Assembly: GCF_900258515.1 (NCBI RefSeq)
Contig: NZ_LT984884.1
Span: 333,002-397,001, forward strand
Reading direction: 5' to 3'
DNA from: Lentibacillus sp. Marseille-P4043
GTDB lineage: Bacteria > Bacillota > Bacilli > Bacillales > Amphibacillaceae
DNA length: 64,000 nt
The notes below the pieces were generated by a model that was not told the origin of the DNA, did not search any database, and saw nothing but the letters and a program-made list of their open reading frames with translations. Both the position numbers and the translations under genes were made by a program. Every line of letters starts with the position of its first letter. The stretch's first letter is position 1. Shown in pieces: positions 40,245-49,615 of the stretch.

Positions 40245-40279
40245 AAAAACCGAGCGGCTTTACAAGCGCTCGGTTTTTA
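40245..40279 (-). terminator. Rho-independent terminator of proS
   Basis: Leftward, ACCGAGCG pairs with CGCTCGGT around a 10-base loop, followed by TTTTTT. It lies 4 bases after the proS stop. Confidence 0.88.
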
Positions 40280-40283
40280 AAAA

Positions 40284-41729
40284 TTAATATGCTTTTGCCC
40301 AATAAACCAATTCTTTTGCTTCTTCCCCACAGCATACACATGTGTCAGCAACTTTTTCCTGTTCAAAAGGAATGCAGCGAGAGGTTGCTGTCGTTTCTTC
40401 CTTAATTTTTTCTTCACAAGCCTGATCGCCACACCACATTGCTTTAATGAATCCGGTTGTTTGTTCAAGCGTTTGTTTAAATTCATCCATGTTTGTTGCG
40501 ACTGCTGTTTTTTCATTTCGGTGTGCTAACGCTTTGTCATACAGACCTTGCTGAATTTCTTCTAATAATGCCGGTAGACGGGTTTCCAGTTCGTTTAAAG
40601 CAACGAATTCCTTTTCACCAGTATCTCGACGTACAAGTACAGCTTGTTCTTTTTCTATGTCTTTTGGACCCATTTCAACTCGAACAGGGATTCCTTTCAT
40701 TTCATACTCATTAAATTTCCAGCCAGGCATTTTATCACTAGCATCGATATCAACGCGAGCTACATTTTTCAGCTTATCACGCAGGTCATATGCTTTATCC
40801 AAAACACCCTCTTTATGCTGGGCGATTGGTACTATCATCGCTTGTGTTGGAGCAATCCTTGGCGGAATTACCAAGCCACGGTTGTCACCATGGACCATGA
40901 TCAACGCACCCATAATACGAGTGGACATTCCCCATGATGTCTGATGAACTGGTTTTTGTTCACCGTTTTTATCCGAGTAACGAATATCAAATGCCTCTGC
41001 AAATCCGGTCCCTAAATAATGAGACGTACCAGATTGCAATGCCTTACCATCATGCATTAGGCTTTCAATTGTTAATGTGTAATCAGCTCCGGCAAACTTT
41101 TCTTTCTCCGTTTTTCGTCCGCTAATTAGGGGGATCGCCAAATAGTTTTCACAGACATCGGCATAAACACCGAGCATCCTTTCCGTCTCTTCCTGGGCAT
41201 CCTCACCTGTAGCATGACAAGTATGACCTTCCTGCCATAAAAATTCCGATGTACGCAGGAATGGACGGGTTGTTTTTTCCCAGCGGACAACATTGCTCCA
41301 CTGATTATAAAGCATTGGCAGATCCCGATAAGAATGAATATTTTTTGCATAATACTCACCAAACAGCACTTCAGAAGTAGGACGAACACAGATCCGTTCC
41401 GCTAATTCTTCTTCACCACCGTGTGTCACCCAGGCTACTTCCGGTGCAAATCCTTCGATATGATCCTTTTCTTTTTGCAGCATGCTTTCCGGAATAAATA
41501 ATGGAAAATAAACATTCGAATGTCCTGTCTCTTTGAATTTCCGATCCAGTTCATCGCGAATGTTTTCCCAAATTGCGAAACCATATGGCTTAATAACCAT
41601 TGTCCCTCTAACCGCACCATAGTCGACAAGTTCAGCCTGTTTTACCACATCGGTATACCACTGAGCGAAATCGTCCTCCATTGCGGTTACCTTTTCTACA
41701 AATTGTTTATTTTTACCCAATCCAAACAC
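40284..41729 (-). CDS. proS: Prolyl-tRNA synthetase (ProS, archaeal/eukaryote-like type)
   Basis: A 481-residue class II aminoacyl-tRNA synthetase that charges tRNA-Pro. It is the short ProRS type without the editing insertion: the start [20 protein letters not shown], motif 2 region [37 protein letters not shown] (about 152-169), motif 3 [14 protein letters not shown] (about 277-290) and a C-terminal zinc-binding end (CGDQACEE, then CVCCGEE). A T-box leader lies upstream, from which the gene is separated by a 180-bp repeat element. Confidence 0.93.
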   Translation of the reverse strand: MFGLGKNKQFVEKVTAMEDDFAQWYTDVVKQAELVDYGAVRGTMVIKPYGFAIWENIRDELDRKFKETGHSNVYFPLFIPESMLQKEKDHIEGFAPEVAWVTHGGEEELAERICVRPTSEVLFGEYYAKNIHSYRDLPMLYNQWSNVVRWEKTTRPFLRTSEFLWQEGHTCHATGEDAQEETERMLGVYADVCENYLAIPLISGRKTEKEKFAGADYTLTIESLMHDGKALQSGTSHYLGTGFAEAFDIRYSDKNGEQKPVHQTSWGMSTRIMGALIMVHGDNRGLVIPPRIAPTQAMIVPIAQHKEGVLDKAYDLRDKLKNVARVDIDASDKMPGWKFNEYEMKGIPVRVEMGPKDIEKEQAVLVRRDTGEKEFVALNELETRLPALLEEIQQGLYDKALAHRNEKTAVATNMDEFKQTLEQTTGFIKAMWCGDQACEEKIKEETTATSRCIPFEQEKVADTCVCCGEEAKELVYWAKAY

Positions 41730-41766
41730 CTCTTTAAAAAGTATTAGTTTATGTGTATCTTTTAAA

Positions 41767-41945
41767 ACGGGACAAGGGACCTGTCCGAGGCCACTGAAAA
41801 AGTAATCACTTTAAAAAGTCACATTGAACAAACTACTATATTTCGTGATGTTGTTAAATTCAAGCATCTATATATTGTATTTAGTATGCTCTTCATTTTT
41901 GTAAACTGGACTTTTTCAGTGGTCTCGACCTGTCCCCATGTCCCA
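41767..41945. mobile_element. MITE-like element with about 36-bp inverted ends
   Basis: The two ends are imperfect inverted repeats. The inner 13 bases are exact (CCACTGAAAAAGT at 41791-41803 and its complement at 41910-41922); the outer parts run CGGGACAAGGGACCTGTCC and, inverted, TGGGACATGGGGACAGG. The 106-base centre is AT-rich and non-coding. It lies exactly between the T-run of the proS T-box terminator and proS. No clear target duplication is seen. A related short palindrome is at 36243-36271. Confidence 0.7.
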
Positions 41946-42180
41946 TATAAAAAACCTCGTATCCCATAAAAGGGACCGAGGTTTGGTGGTACCACCCTTG
42001 TTGCAGTCGAGAGCATACACGGACTCTGTCATGCCACTTTACTTCATAACGGTTATCAACCGCGCACATCTTTCGTGATGGCGAACTTAAAGGCAGGTTC
42101 CAATTGCGTCTTTGGAAATTTGCACCACCCATTTCCTCTCTTGTGAAAGACGTTTCAATTGTACTAATCCTTATCAACGT
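41946..42180 (-). promoter_or_regulatory. T-box leader of proS (tRNA-Pro responsive)
   Basis: Leftward, the leader starts near 42180 and shows the AG-bulge region (AAGAGAGGAAATGGGTGGTG), the T-box AAGGGTGGTACCACC (41985-41999) and a terminator, AACCTCGGTCCC pairing with GGGATACGAGGTT and followed by TTTTTT (41946-41983). Uncharged tRNA would favour the antiterminator. The gene it should control, proS, starts 217 bases later, past the repeat element. The specifier codon was not assigned. Confidence 0.9.
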
Positions 42181-42223
42181 TTCATCTATGTATTGTTAAA
42201 TATATATGGATCAAAAAGTAAAG

Positions 42224-42769
42224 TCAAGCCTTTCTGCTCAAAGGTTTTTCATACTTGGAAAACTTGTCCTCTCCTTCACCCGTATACCCGGAAAACGTGA
42301 ATCCTGCCTGCTGATAATAATCGTTTAAAACAGGATTCCCCGCCACACAATCCAATCGTAAATAACCATCATTCATTAGCATGTTGTCATCGATCCAACG
42401 CAAAAGCCTTTTTCCGATCTGCTGATTATGGTGACCTCGAGCTACCGCAAGCCTGTGCAAATAATAGGCCTCATCATTTCGTTCGCCCCACATTTCTACG
42501 TCCCAGTCGTTTTGTTTTGGAGAGAGATTAAAGGTCGCCACGATATTTCCTTGAGCATCTTCCACAACATAAGTCGTTCCGGCCAAGATATCCTGATTAA
42601 TTTCTTGGTCTTCTCCACCACTTCCGAGATAACCCCACTGCTGAATTCCCTTTTCCCTTAACCAGTTTGCTACATCTTTCAATAGCTGGAGCACTATTGC
42701 AGTATCCTGTTCATTTGCCAATCTGACGGAATAATCATCAAAACAATTTTGTGAAAAAAGTCCTCCCAT
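42224..42769 (-). CDS. GNAT acetyltransferase
   Basis: A 181-residue protein. The acetyl-CoA site is in YYLHRLAVARGHHNQQIGKRLLRW (motif A, about 102-125), followed by LRLDCVAGNPVLNDYYQQAGF (motif B). The N-terminal part has YSVRLANEQDTAIVLQLLKD. Substrate unknown. The ATG follows GAGAGGGGATCGTTGA. Confidence 0.8.
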   Translation of the reverse strand: MGGLFSQNCFDDYSVRLANEQDTAIVLQLLKDVANWLREKGIQQWGYLGSGGEDQEINQDILAGTTYVVEDAQGNIVATFNLSPKQNDWDVEMWGERNDEAYYLHRLAVARGHHNQQIGKRLLRWIDDNMLMNDGYLRLDCVAGNPVLNDYYQQAGFTFSGYTGEGEDKFSKYEKPLSRKA

Positions 42770-43017
42770 TCAACGATCCCCTCTCCCATGTTTGAAGTTA
42801 ATTTTACTATAGTTGAATTAATCCAGACAATATTAAAATTCAGACTCTAGTATGAGGTGAATTCATCCCACCAGACGTTAAACAAAACCTCCCTTCCCCT
42901 TATACTTTAATCAGTAGGAAACATCAGAAGAAACGAATACCTATTATTTCTTGCATCTTGGTTTCCAAATTGAGGAGGAAGAGTTTCAAATTCCAATTGA
43001 TGAGAGGAAAAGTGATA

Positions 43018-44316
43018 ATGAGGATATTAAAAAATAAAAATTTCTTGTTTTTATTGTTAGGTCGAATTGTGTCCAATATGGGCGACAGTATTTATTACGT
43101 GGCAGCAATGTGGCTTGTATACACGCTAGGCGAAAATGCCTTTTATTCCGGACTTGCTGGTTTCTTAACATTACTCCCTACATCATTACAATTTGTCACT
43201 GGTCCGTTCGTTGATCGCTGGCCGGTAAAACGAACATTAATTATCACACAAGTGCTTCAGGCAATTCTCATTCTAACCATTCCGATCGCCTATTATTTTG
43301 ATGTATTAACCGTACAAATCGTATTGATTATTATGCCAATCGTTTCCTTTATCGAGCAATTTGCCTATCCTTCACAGTCAAAGGCATTGCCGTTAATCCT
43401 TTCGAAGGACCAGTTGGTAAAAGGAAATTCCTATTTCTCCTTTGCTTATCAAGGAATTGACTTAGTATTTAATGCGTTGTCGGGGGTACTTGTTGCATTT
43501 GTTGGTGCAGTAACATTATATCTTGTCGACTCTCTAACATTTGCCGTTGCAGCAATATTATTCTTAACGTTAAAGATTCCTTCATCTGTTGAGCAAAAGA
43601 CCACTAAAGATAAAGGAATTGTTCTGGGAATTAAAAAATATGTAATCGATTTAAAAGAAGGCTTTTCCATTGTATTTCGCTCATTAATGGCGACCTTTCT
43701 AATTGGTTCTATTGTTGCAAACTTCGCCATTGGCGGTGCAATGGCGATTTTGCCGGCATTTGCGGATGAACGGGGTGGATCAGAAATATATGGCTTCTAT
43801 CTAGCAGCAATGTCGACAGGTGCTTTAATTGGTGCCTTGTTTGCAAGTTGGATGGGGAAATTTAAAGTAGGATTGTTTTCGATCATCGCGTTTTTATTCG
43901 GTGCTGTGTGTTGGATTTTATCCGCCACCTTACCATGGACGTATCTTGCCATTGTTATATATGGTATTGCCTGGATACCAGTTGGCGGAACAAACGTTAT
44001 CTTTGCAGCTACCGTGCAATCCGTTGTGCCAAATCGGCTATTGGGGAGAGTTGGCTCCGTATCAGCTAGTATGTCGACAATTGCCATGCCACTTGGTTCA
44101 TTGGCTGGTGGATATTTTGCAACCATTACAAACAGCACGTTAATATTTGCTGTAACTGGCTTGGGGCTAGCATTTGTATCGATCGTTTGGTTCATCCATC
44201 CAAAATTACGAAGCTTACCAAAGGCAGATGAAATGTCACCAGAAACGTTCGGGTTAAAATTCGCCGAGGAACACCTGGAAAATTTGGATTCAAAGACTGG
44301 CGCAACCGAACAATAG
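43018..44316 (+). CDS. MFS transporter, probable drug/solute exporter
   Basis: A 432-residue protein with about twelve membrane spans. Family signs are FLLLGRIVSNMGDSIYYVAA, GPFVDRWPVKRTLIITQVLQ (loop 2-3 motif) and GALFASWMGKFKVGLFSIIA (loop 8-9). This is the MFS_3/YxlH-like group often linked to macrolide or peptide export. The ATG at 43018 follows GAGAGGAAAAGTGATA; upstream ATGs at 42958 and 43000 are less well placed. A terminator overlaps its stop. Confidence 0.85.
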   Translation: MRILKNKNFLFLLLGRIVSNMGDSIYYVAAMWLVYTLGENAFYSGLAGFLTLLPTSLQFVTGPFVDRWPVKRTLIITQVLQAILILTIPIAYYFDVLTVQIVLIIMPIVSFIEQFAYPSQSKALPLILSKDQLVKGNSYFSFAYQGIDLVFNALSGVLVAFVGAVTLYLVDSLTFAVAAILFLTLKIPSSVEQKTTKDKGIVLGIKKYVIDLKEGFSIVFRSLMATFLIGSIVANFAIGGAMAILPAFADERGGSEIYGFYLAAMSTGALIGALFASWMGKFKVGLFSIIAFLFGAVCWILSATLPWTYLAIVIYGIAWIPVGGTNVIFAATVQSVVPNRLLGRVGSVSASMSTIAMPLGSLAGGYFATITNSTLIFAVTGLGLAFVSIVWFIHPKLRSLPKADEMSPETFGLKFAEEHLENLDSKTGATEQ

Positions 44317-44332
44317 TTGTGCCAGTCCTTTG
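44293..44332 (+). terminator. Terminator of the MFS gene
   Basis: GACTGGCGCAAC and GTTGTGCCAGTC form a long stem that includes the stop codon region; CCTTTGATT follows on the plus strand. Moderate T-run. Confidence 0.7.
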
Positions 44333-44394
44333 ATTAATCATACACGCCTTTCTACTTTGAAAATCATTCTCGGAAACAAACCGTAGCTCTCTTT

Positions 44395-45981
44395 TTATAA
44401 ATCTACAGCAGTTGCATGGTAAATATCCGAAAGCCCTAGTAACTGATCCAATCCATCTTGTTCTAGTTGCTTATCAATCACGAGCATCATGATTGCATCG
44501 CCACCTATTTCGGTACGGCCAACCTGCATGGTAGCAATATTCACATCGTTTTCAGCAAGCAGACTGCCAACCCGGCCGATTGCCCCCGGCTGGTCCTTAT
44601 GGTGAATAAAAACCATATGACCTTCTGGAACGACATCCATACTATAATGATCAACCTTCACAATTCGTGCACCAAGGCCGTTTAGCAATGTTCCTGCCAC
44701 TTTTCGTTTGCCGGATTTTGTTTTTGTTTCGACTGTTAGCAGGTTGGTAAAGCCCTTGGTTGAAGAAGTTTTTTGCTCATGGATCGTTATCCCCTTCTTT
44801 TCCGCCAAAAAAGCCGCATTTACGGTATTCACATGGTCACCAAGGTGTCGTTTTAATAACCCTTTAACTGTATTTCGTGTTAAAGGGGTAACCTCCATAT
44901 CTGCTAAGTCCCCTGCGTAATAAATCCAAATTTCTTCCACTACCTCATTTTCCAAGCGAGCGAGGAATGCTCCCAGTTTTTCCGACAAATAGAAGTATGG
45001 CTCGATTTTTTTCATTACCTCTTGCGGGACAGAGGGTATGTTGACTGGATTCTGTGCCAAACCACCCCGGAGTATTTCAACAACATCGAAACTTACATCA
45101 ATTGCTACATTCTTTTGCGCTTCAATTGTACTAGCACCCAAATGTGGTGTCGCAATAACCTCGGGTAGTTCCAATAATTTATGATGATGAATTGGTTCTT
45201 CTTCAAATACATCCAATGCCGCTCCCGCCACTTTCTTTCTAAGAATCGCATCATATAATGCTTCTTCATCGATAATCCCGCCACGTGCACAATTGACGAT
45301 TTGTACACCATCCTTCATCATGGCAAAAGCATCCTTGTTAATGATATGTTTTGTTTCCTTTAATAATGGGGTATGGACGGTAATAAAATCTGCTATCTGC
45401 AGTACTTCATTAAACGTGCCATAGCCTATCCCCATGTTCTCAGCCTTTTCTTCGGTCAAAAATGGATCGTAAGCAACCACATTCATTCGTTGTCCTTTCG
45501 CCCGGGCAGCGACTTCCGCACCAATCCTACCGAGCCCGATAATCCCTAATGTTTTCCCTTTCAGCTCCACACCAATATATTTTTTGCGGTCCCAGCGGTT
45601 TTGCTTCAATGCGTAAAAAGCTTGAGGTATTTTTCTTGCTAAAGATGTAAGCATTGCCATCGTGTGCTCCGCAGCGGAATTTGTATTTCCATCAGGGGCG
45701 TTAACAACAATCACACCGTTCTCTGTCGCTGCTTCCAGGTCAATGTTATCTACCCCAACACCTGCCCGACCTATTACCTTTAGACGTGACGCCCGCTCGA
45801 TAACTTCCCTCGTTACTTGTGTTTGGCTTCTTACTAATAATGCGTCAACGTGTGGTATTCGTTCCAGCAATAATTCTTTTGTTAGGTCCGTTTCCAAAAC
45901 AATCTCGACATCCTCCGCTTCTCGTAATGGAAAAATACCATCTTCACTTAGTGGATCACTAATCAATACATTATATGTCAT
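44395..45981 (-). CDS. serA: D-3-phosphoglycerate dehydrogenase (SerA)
   Basis: A 528-residue long-form enzyme for the first step of serine synthesis. The NAD motif is [20 protein letters not shown] (about 138-157), with catalytic Arg in [14 protein letters not shown], Glu after it, and His in [15 protein letters not shown]. The C-terminal part has the intervening domain and an ACT domain ([20 protein letters not shown], ending [20 protein letters not shown]), so serine feedback is possible. It lies 3 bases behind the aminotransferase gene in one operon under a T-box. Confidence 0.93.
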   Translation of the reverse strand: MTYNVLISDPLSEDGIFPLREAEDVEIVLETDLTKELLLERIPHVDALLVRSQTQVTREVIERASRLKVIGRAGVGVDNIDLEAATENGVIVVNAPDGNTNSAAEHTMAMLTSLARKIPQAFYALKQNRWDRKKYIGVELKGKTLGIIGLGRIGAEVAARAKGQRMNVVAYDPFLTEEKAENMGIGYGTFNEVLQIADFITVHTPLLKETKHIINKDAFAMMKDGVQIVNCARGGIIDEEALYDAILRKKVAGAALDVFEEEPIHHHKLLELPEVIATPHLGASTIEAQKNVAIDVSFDVVEILRGGLAQNPVNIPSVPQEVMKKIEPYFYLSEKLGAFLARLENEVVEEIWIYYAGDLADMEVTPLTRNTVKGLLKRHLGDHVNTVNAAFLAEKKGITIHEQKTSSTKGFTNLLTVETKTKSGKRKVAGTLLNGLGARIVKVDHYSMDVVPEGHMVFIHHKDQPGAIGRVGSLLAENDVNIATMQVGRTEIGGDAIMMLVIDKQLEQDGLDQLLGLSDIYHATAVDL

Positions 45982-45984
45982 GAA

Positions 45985-47145
45985 TTACTCTCCTCCCTTA
46001 TGCAAATAAATTTCCTGTGCCGCTCTTACACCTTGCCCTAAATCTATTTGTTTCCCTATTCTGCTTAAACCTAACTCTAGTAAACTAACAAGCTGCAAAA
46101 CATCCTGTGGCGCACAATAGCCCATATGACCAATCCGGATGATCTTGCCTTTTAAATGTTGCTGACCACCTGCTATAACAAGGCCAAACTCTTGTTTAAC
46201 TTGTTTTCTTAATTTCTCTGCGACGTCAATATCATCTGGTTGAATAGCTGTAATGGTAGGCGAAGCTGCCTCATCTTTTGTAAGCAAACGAATCTCTAAT
46301 GCTTTCATTGCACTACGTAACATTGCCATCATTGTTACATGCCTATCGTAAACCTGTTGCAATCCTTCCATTTCCATTAAGGTCAAAGCCTGTTCCAACC
46401 CAAACAGCAAGGATAAAGCCGGAGTATAGGGTGTAGAATTTCCTGCTAGATTATCGCGATATTTTCTCAAATCAAGGTAAAATCTTGGCTGTGGATTTGT
46501 TTCAATCACTTGCCAGGCCCGCTTGCTAGCTGCAACAAAAGTTAACCCGGCCGGCAGCATCATCGCTTTTTGTGAACCGGTAACAAGAATATCAATCTCC
46601 CATTCGTCCATCTTTGCTTCTACACCGCCAACACACGAAACCCCATCCACAATAACAAGAGCTTCCGAGTTTTCATGTACTGCTTTACTTATCGCTGCTA
46701 CTGGATTTAATACGCCCGTTGATGTCTCACAGAATGTCACAAAGACAGCTTTTAACTGGGGGTTTTTTTGTAAAAATTCCTTGACCTGTTCCGGATCAAT
46801 CGCCTCCCCCCATGCGATTTCAAGGCGATGGACAACTAATTGGTAGGCTTCACAAATTTTTGCAAACCGATCCCCAAAGGCACCCGTAACAATCACCAGA
46901 ACCTCATCACCAGCTTTAGTTGTATTTACAACAGCCGTCTCCAAACCAGAAGTGCCGCTTCCAGTTATAATCATCACATCCTGTTTTGTGCCAAAAACGG
47001 GCTTTAATTTCGGTTTAATTCGCCCTAAAAGTTCCTTGGTTTCGATGCCCCGATGCCCAATCATCGGCTGGTTCATTGCACGCTGGACACTTGGCGGTAT
47101 TGGCGTTGGCCCAGGTATACGAAGTAAACTTGTGTCTTGTAACAT
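45985..47145 (-). CDS. Class V aminotransferase (alanine-glyoxylate/serine-pyruvate type), serine operon
   Basis: A 386-residue PLP enzyme. It starts [20 protein letters not shown], with [20 protein letters not shown] (about 59-78), [20 protein letters not shown] and the PLP lysine in [20 protein letters not shown] (about 194). This is the AGT/SPT group, not the SerC group. Being directly upstream of serA in a T-box operon, it may supply the phosphoserine transamination, as such enzymes do in some archaea and bacteria, or it may interconvert serine and glyoxylate. Confidence 0.82.
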   Translation of the reverse strand: MLQDTSLLRIPGPTPIPPSVQRAMNQPMIGHRGIETKELLGRIKPKLKPVFGTKQDVMIITGSGTSGLETAVVNTTKAGDEVLVIVTGAFGDRFAKICEAYQLVVHRLEIAWGEAIDPEQVKEFLQKNPQLKAVFVTFCETSTGVLNPVAAISKAVHENSEALVIVDGVSCVGGVEAKMDEWEIDILVTGSQKAMMLPAGLTFVAASKRAWQVIETNPQPRFYLDLRKYRDNLAGNSTPYTPALSLLFGLEQALTLMEMEGLQQVYDRHVTMMAMLRSAMKALEIRLLTKDEAASPTITAIQPDDIDVAEKLRKQVKQEFGLVIAGGQQHLKGKIIRIGHMGYCAPQDVLQLVSLLELGLSRIGKQIDLGQGVRAAQEIYLHKGGE

Positions 47146-47201
47146 ATTTCGTCTCCCCTCTCGTGAAAATTTCTTTTATTTCATTAGACTGTTTTCACAT
47201 T

Positions 47202-47482
47202 GTTTGTTGTTTTTTAAATTTCGTAGTTGATAGAAAATGCCACGTAACTGCTGGGCTCTTTTCTATAAGTACGCGCATTTGCCGCCGTCCCGGATCGCTC
47301 CGGGTTGATGTTCTCGCATTCGGGTTGATGTTTCCACGTTTTGGGTTGATGCTCTCATGCTCCGGTTGATGTTTCCAGAGATCGGGGTCAACCACTCAAC
47401 CCACATTAGAGTGAGAGAAAACGTCACAAAAAGAATTATCACTACATCGCATTTTATTTTTATTGTGTAAAAAACAACAAAC
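47202..47482. mobile_element. Inverted-repeat element carrying four 20-nt units
   Basis: GTTTGTTGTTTTTT (47202-47215) and AAAAAACAACAAAC (47469-47482) are perfect 14-bp inverted ends. Inside, a block at 47247-47305 (TAACTGCTGGGCTC and on to CCGGATCGCTCCGGG) is nearly the same as at 51462-51520, followed by four 20-nt units of the GGGTTGATGTT kind (47300-47380). The element lies between the serine-operon T-box and its first gene. It is non-coding. Confidence 0.65.
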
Positions 47483-47550
47483 GGCTTCGGTGGGGCGAGT
47501 AATCGCAGTCCCAATCTTTTAGAAAACAGCCTTTCATGAAGTCAACTTTA

Positions 47551-47800
47551 AAATAAAAAACTCCCCACCCCCTATAGTAGTTTAGGGGCGAAGAGTTTGA
47601 TCTCACGCGGTACCACCCTTTTTTCACTGCATAACAAGCAGTCTTCATTGGTTTCAGTGCTTAACGGGCATATACCGGACAGATCTACTCCAATTTCAAC
47701 CTGTCTATTCCAAAGTGCTGTCCATTGCCGGATTCACTAGTTCACACCATCCACCAGCTCTCTAAAGAACCCGATTCAATGCACCTGTCTTCTTCACTAT
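47551..47800 (-). promoter_or_regulatory. T-box leader of the serine biosynthesis operon
   Basis: Leftward, the leader shows AAAGAGAGCTGGTGGATGG near 47770, the T-box AAGGGTGGTACCGCG (47606-47620) and a terminator in which AACTCTTCGCCCC pairs with GGGGGTGGGGAGTT and TTTTTTATTTT follows (47551-47600). The operon (aminotransferase, serA) implies serine tRNA as effector. The first start codon is about 400 bases further, beyond the 47202-47482 element. Confidence 0.88.
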
Positions 47801-47819
47801 ATTTATATATCTGTGAAAA

Positions 47820-48393
47820 CTTAATTTTTCTAATCATAGCAAATTTAAGTGGAATGTCAATAGCAATTTTGACAATTTAGAATTAATGATTTATTTGTAA
47901 GCGTTTAATCGAAGAGTGGGTATGATATGAAATTTTTGAGGTATTTACCTGCCATTCAAAAAACCAAATAGATATGATAACTTTTTGGGTTAAAATAGGA
48001 TAATGAAAATTTATACTTATTTTATTTGAATGAGGTGAGGAGGTATTACTACGATGTTCAAACTCCTATAATGATTCATTATAAATTCGTATCTAAATGT
48101 TTTTGATCCGTCATCCCCATTTTTGGGTGCGAGGGCTAGCCTCCAGATAGCGTTACCGAATATGGGATAAAAAATATATGTATAATTATAGGATTGTTTA
48201 GGCACAACATTGATATATGGTTAATAGAAGATGGAATACAAATGGGCAAAGAATCTTATCGTTGCAATCTAAATGGAATTGACAAGGTCACTTTCGAGGT
48301 GCCGTAATATATACTGAAAATCCCTTCTTAATTCACTATGTTTTTCATATTTTTTAAGATAGTAATTTTTATTGACAATAAAAGAGAGATTAC
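47820..48393. other. AT-rich stretch without intact genes
   Basis: This 570-base region has no convincing gene. It holds an orphan protein-like minus-strand stretch (FGNAIWRLALAPKNGDDGSK around 48080-48160) and an orphan plus-strand stretch ending at 48306 (DIWLIEDGIQMGKESYRCNL), both without usable starts. They look like remnants of degraded genes. The end near 48340-48390 may hold the promoter of the next gene. Confidence 0.45.
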
Positions 48394-48923
48394 ATGCGGA
48401 AATTGATAATTATTGCAGCAGTGTTGATTCTTTTATGCGGGATTTCGAGTGAAAAAGTAGTTGAAGGTAAAGAAATTAGTTCACTAAACGAAACTAACAA
48501 TGAAACAGTCACCCTTCCAAATCTTAATGTGTATGCTGGAAATGTTTATGGGAACACAACGGGCACGGTATTAGATAATTGGTGTTGGAAAGAAAGAAAA
48601 GGGAATTGTTCTATGGGATCAACCTCACCAAGCGAACTTTTAAATGGGATTCCTCCATTGAAAGTAAAGCAGGGGAAAAAATAGTTTTTGTGATGTCTAC
48701 CACCGATCCTTATCCAAACGCCTTTTTACTTGAACCCGATGAAATTAAGGTAAAAGAAATAAGATTAGACGAAAAAGTAAATATGGAAGTAACAGTAACA
48801 GATAATAAAATAACTGCATCCAAAGATAATGGAAAGTATTACTATTCTGTTGTAGTCCATTGGAGTGAATTACAGTTACAGGCACGCTATGATTTTGCCA
48901 TAACAGTTGAAAGTAAAGGCTGA
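48394..48923 (+). pseudogene. Secreted protein gene with one frameshift
   Basis: The ATG at 48394 opens a signal peptide (KLIIIAAVLILLCGISSEKV) and a mature part up to PPLKVKQGKK, where it stops at 48684. A second frame picks up exactly there (SKAGEKIVFVMSTTDPYPNA, ending RYDFAITVESKG at 48923). Joined, they give about 175 residues of one beta-rich exported protein. One base is gained or lost in AAAGTAAAGCAGGGGAAAAAA near 48661-48682. It may be a pseudogene or a sequencing error. The family is not recognised. Confidence 0.6.
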
Positions 48924-48939
48924 CCTCCTAAATGAAGAA

Positions 48940-48988
48940 GGCTGTCTCATTATGACTACAACTTGTGACCTTTTAAGACAGCCTTATT
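48940..48988 (-). terminator. Long-loop terminator behind pncA
   Basis: AAGGCTGTCT and AGACAGCCTT form a 10-bp stem around a loop of about 26 bases, between the secreted-protein gene and the convergent pncA gene. Short T-runs are present; it may serve both sides. Confidence 0.5.
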
Positions 48989-49042
48989 CGTTTATCAGGA
49001 AAAAAATTGCTACTATATGCTTCCTTTAACACTATCCCCTGT

Positions 49043-49594
49043 TCAAACAACTTTCGCACCAAGTGTATTCGCAAAATGTCCTAATGCCCATTCATGTCCT
49101 GCTTGATTAAAGCTAGCCACCGCATCTTGATGAACAACGATATTAAACCCCTTGTTGTACGCATCCACGGCAGTATGTAACACACAAATGTCGGTACATA
49201 CTCCTACAAGATGCACCTCGTTAATTTCGCGTTCACGTAATTTGATTTCCAGGTCAGTACCGGCAAATGCACTGTAGCGTGTTTTGTCAAAATAATAAAC
49301 ATTATCAGCGTCTTTATGTGTTTCATAGACAGTAGCCAATTCACCATAAAGATCTCGACCTTTTGTTCCGATTACATTGTGGGCTGGAAATAAGGCTGAC
49401 TCTGGATGATAGTTATCCCTAGATTCATGTGCGTCAATTGCGAACACGACATAATCATCTGCATTGATAAACTCCTTTGTCAGTCCCACAATTTTCTCCT
49501 CAATTGCTTGTCCAGGTTCCCCACTTGTGAGCTTTCCGTCTTTGGCAACAAAATCATACGTATAATCAATATTAATTAGTGCTCGTTTCCCCAT
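49043..49594 (-). CDS. pncA: Nicotinamidase / cysteine hydrolase (PncA-like)
   Basis: A 183-residue isochorismatase-fold enzyme that turns nicotinamide into nicotinate for NAD salvage. Catalytic triad Asp10 (ALINIDYTYDF), Lys104 (YYFDKTRYSAF) and Cys137 (GVCTDICVLHTA); metal ligands Asp54, His56 and His63 in AIDAHESRDNYHPES. All nicotinamidase-type residues are present, which favours PncA over general isochorismatase-like hydrolases. An ATTGGAGGGTTTTAA site precedes the ATG. Confidence 0.85.
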   Translation of the reverse strand: MGKRALINIDYTYDFVAKDGKLTSGEPGQAIEEKIVGLTKEFINADDYVVFAIDAHESRDNYHPESALFPAHNVIGTKGRDLYGELATVYETHKDADNVYYFDKTRYSAFAGTDLEIKLREREINEVHLVGVCTDICVLHTAVDAYNKGFNIVVHQDAVASFNQAGHEWALGHFANTLGAKVV

Positions 49595-49615
49595 TTAAAA
49601 CCCTCCAATTATATA

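Noticed and set aside
40009..40341. 110-codon ORF antisense to the repeats downstream of proS
   Set aside because: It consists of repeat-encoded residues and overlaps the proS end and terminator.
48017..48205. 62-codon minus-strand ORF
   Set aside because: No ribosome site; only a central stretch looks protein-like, so it is treated as a possible gene remnant.
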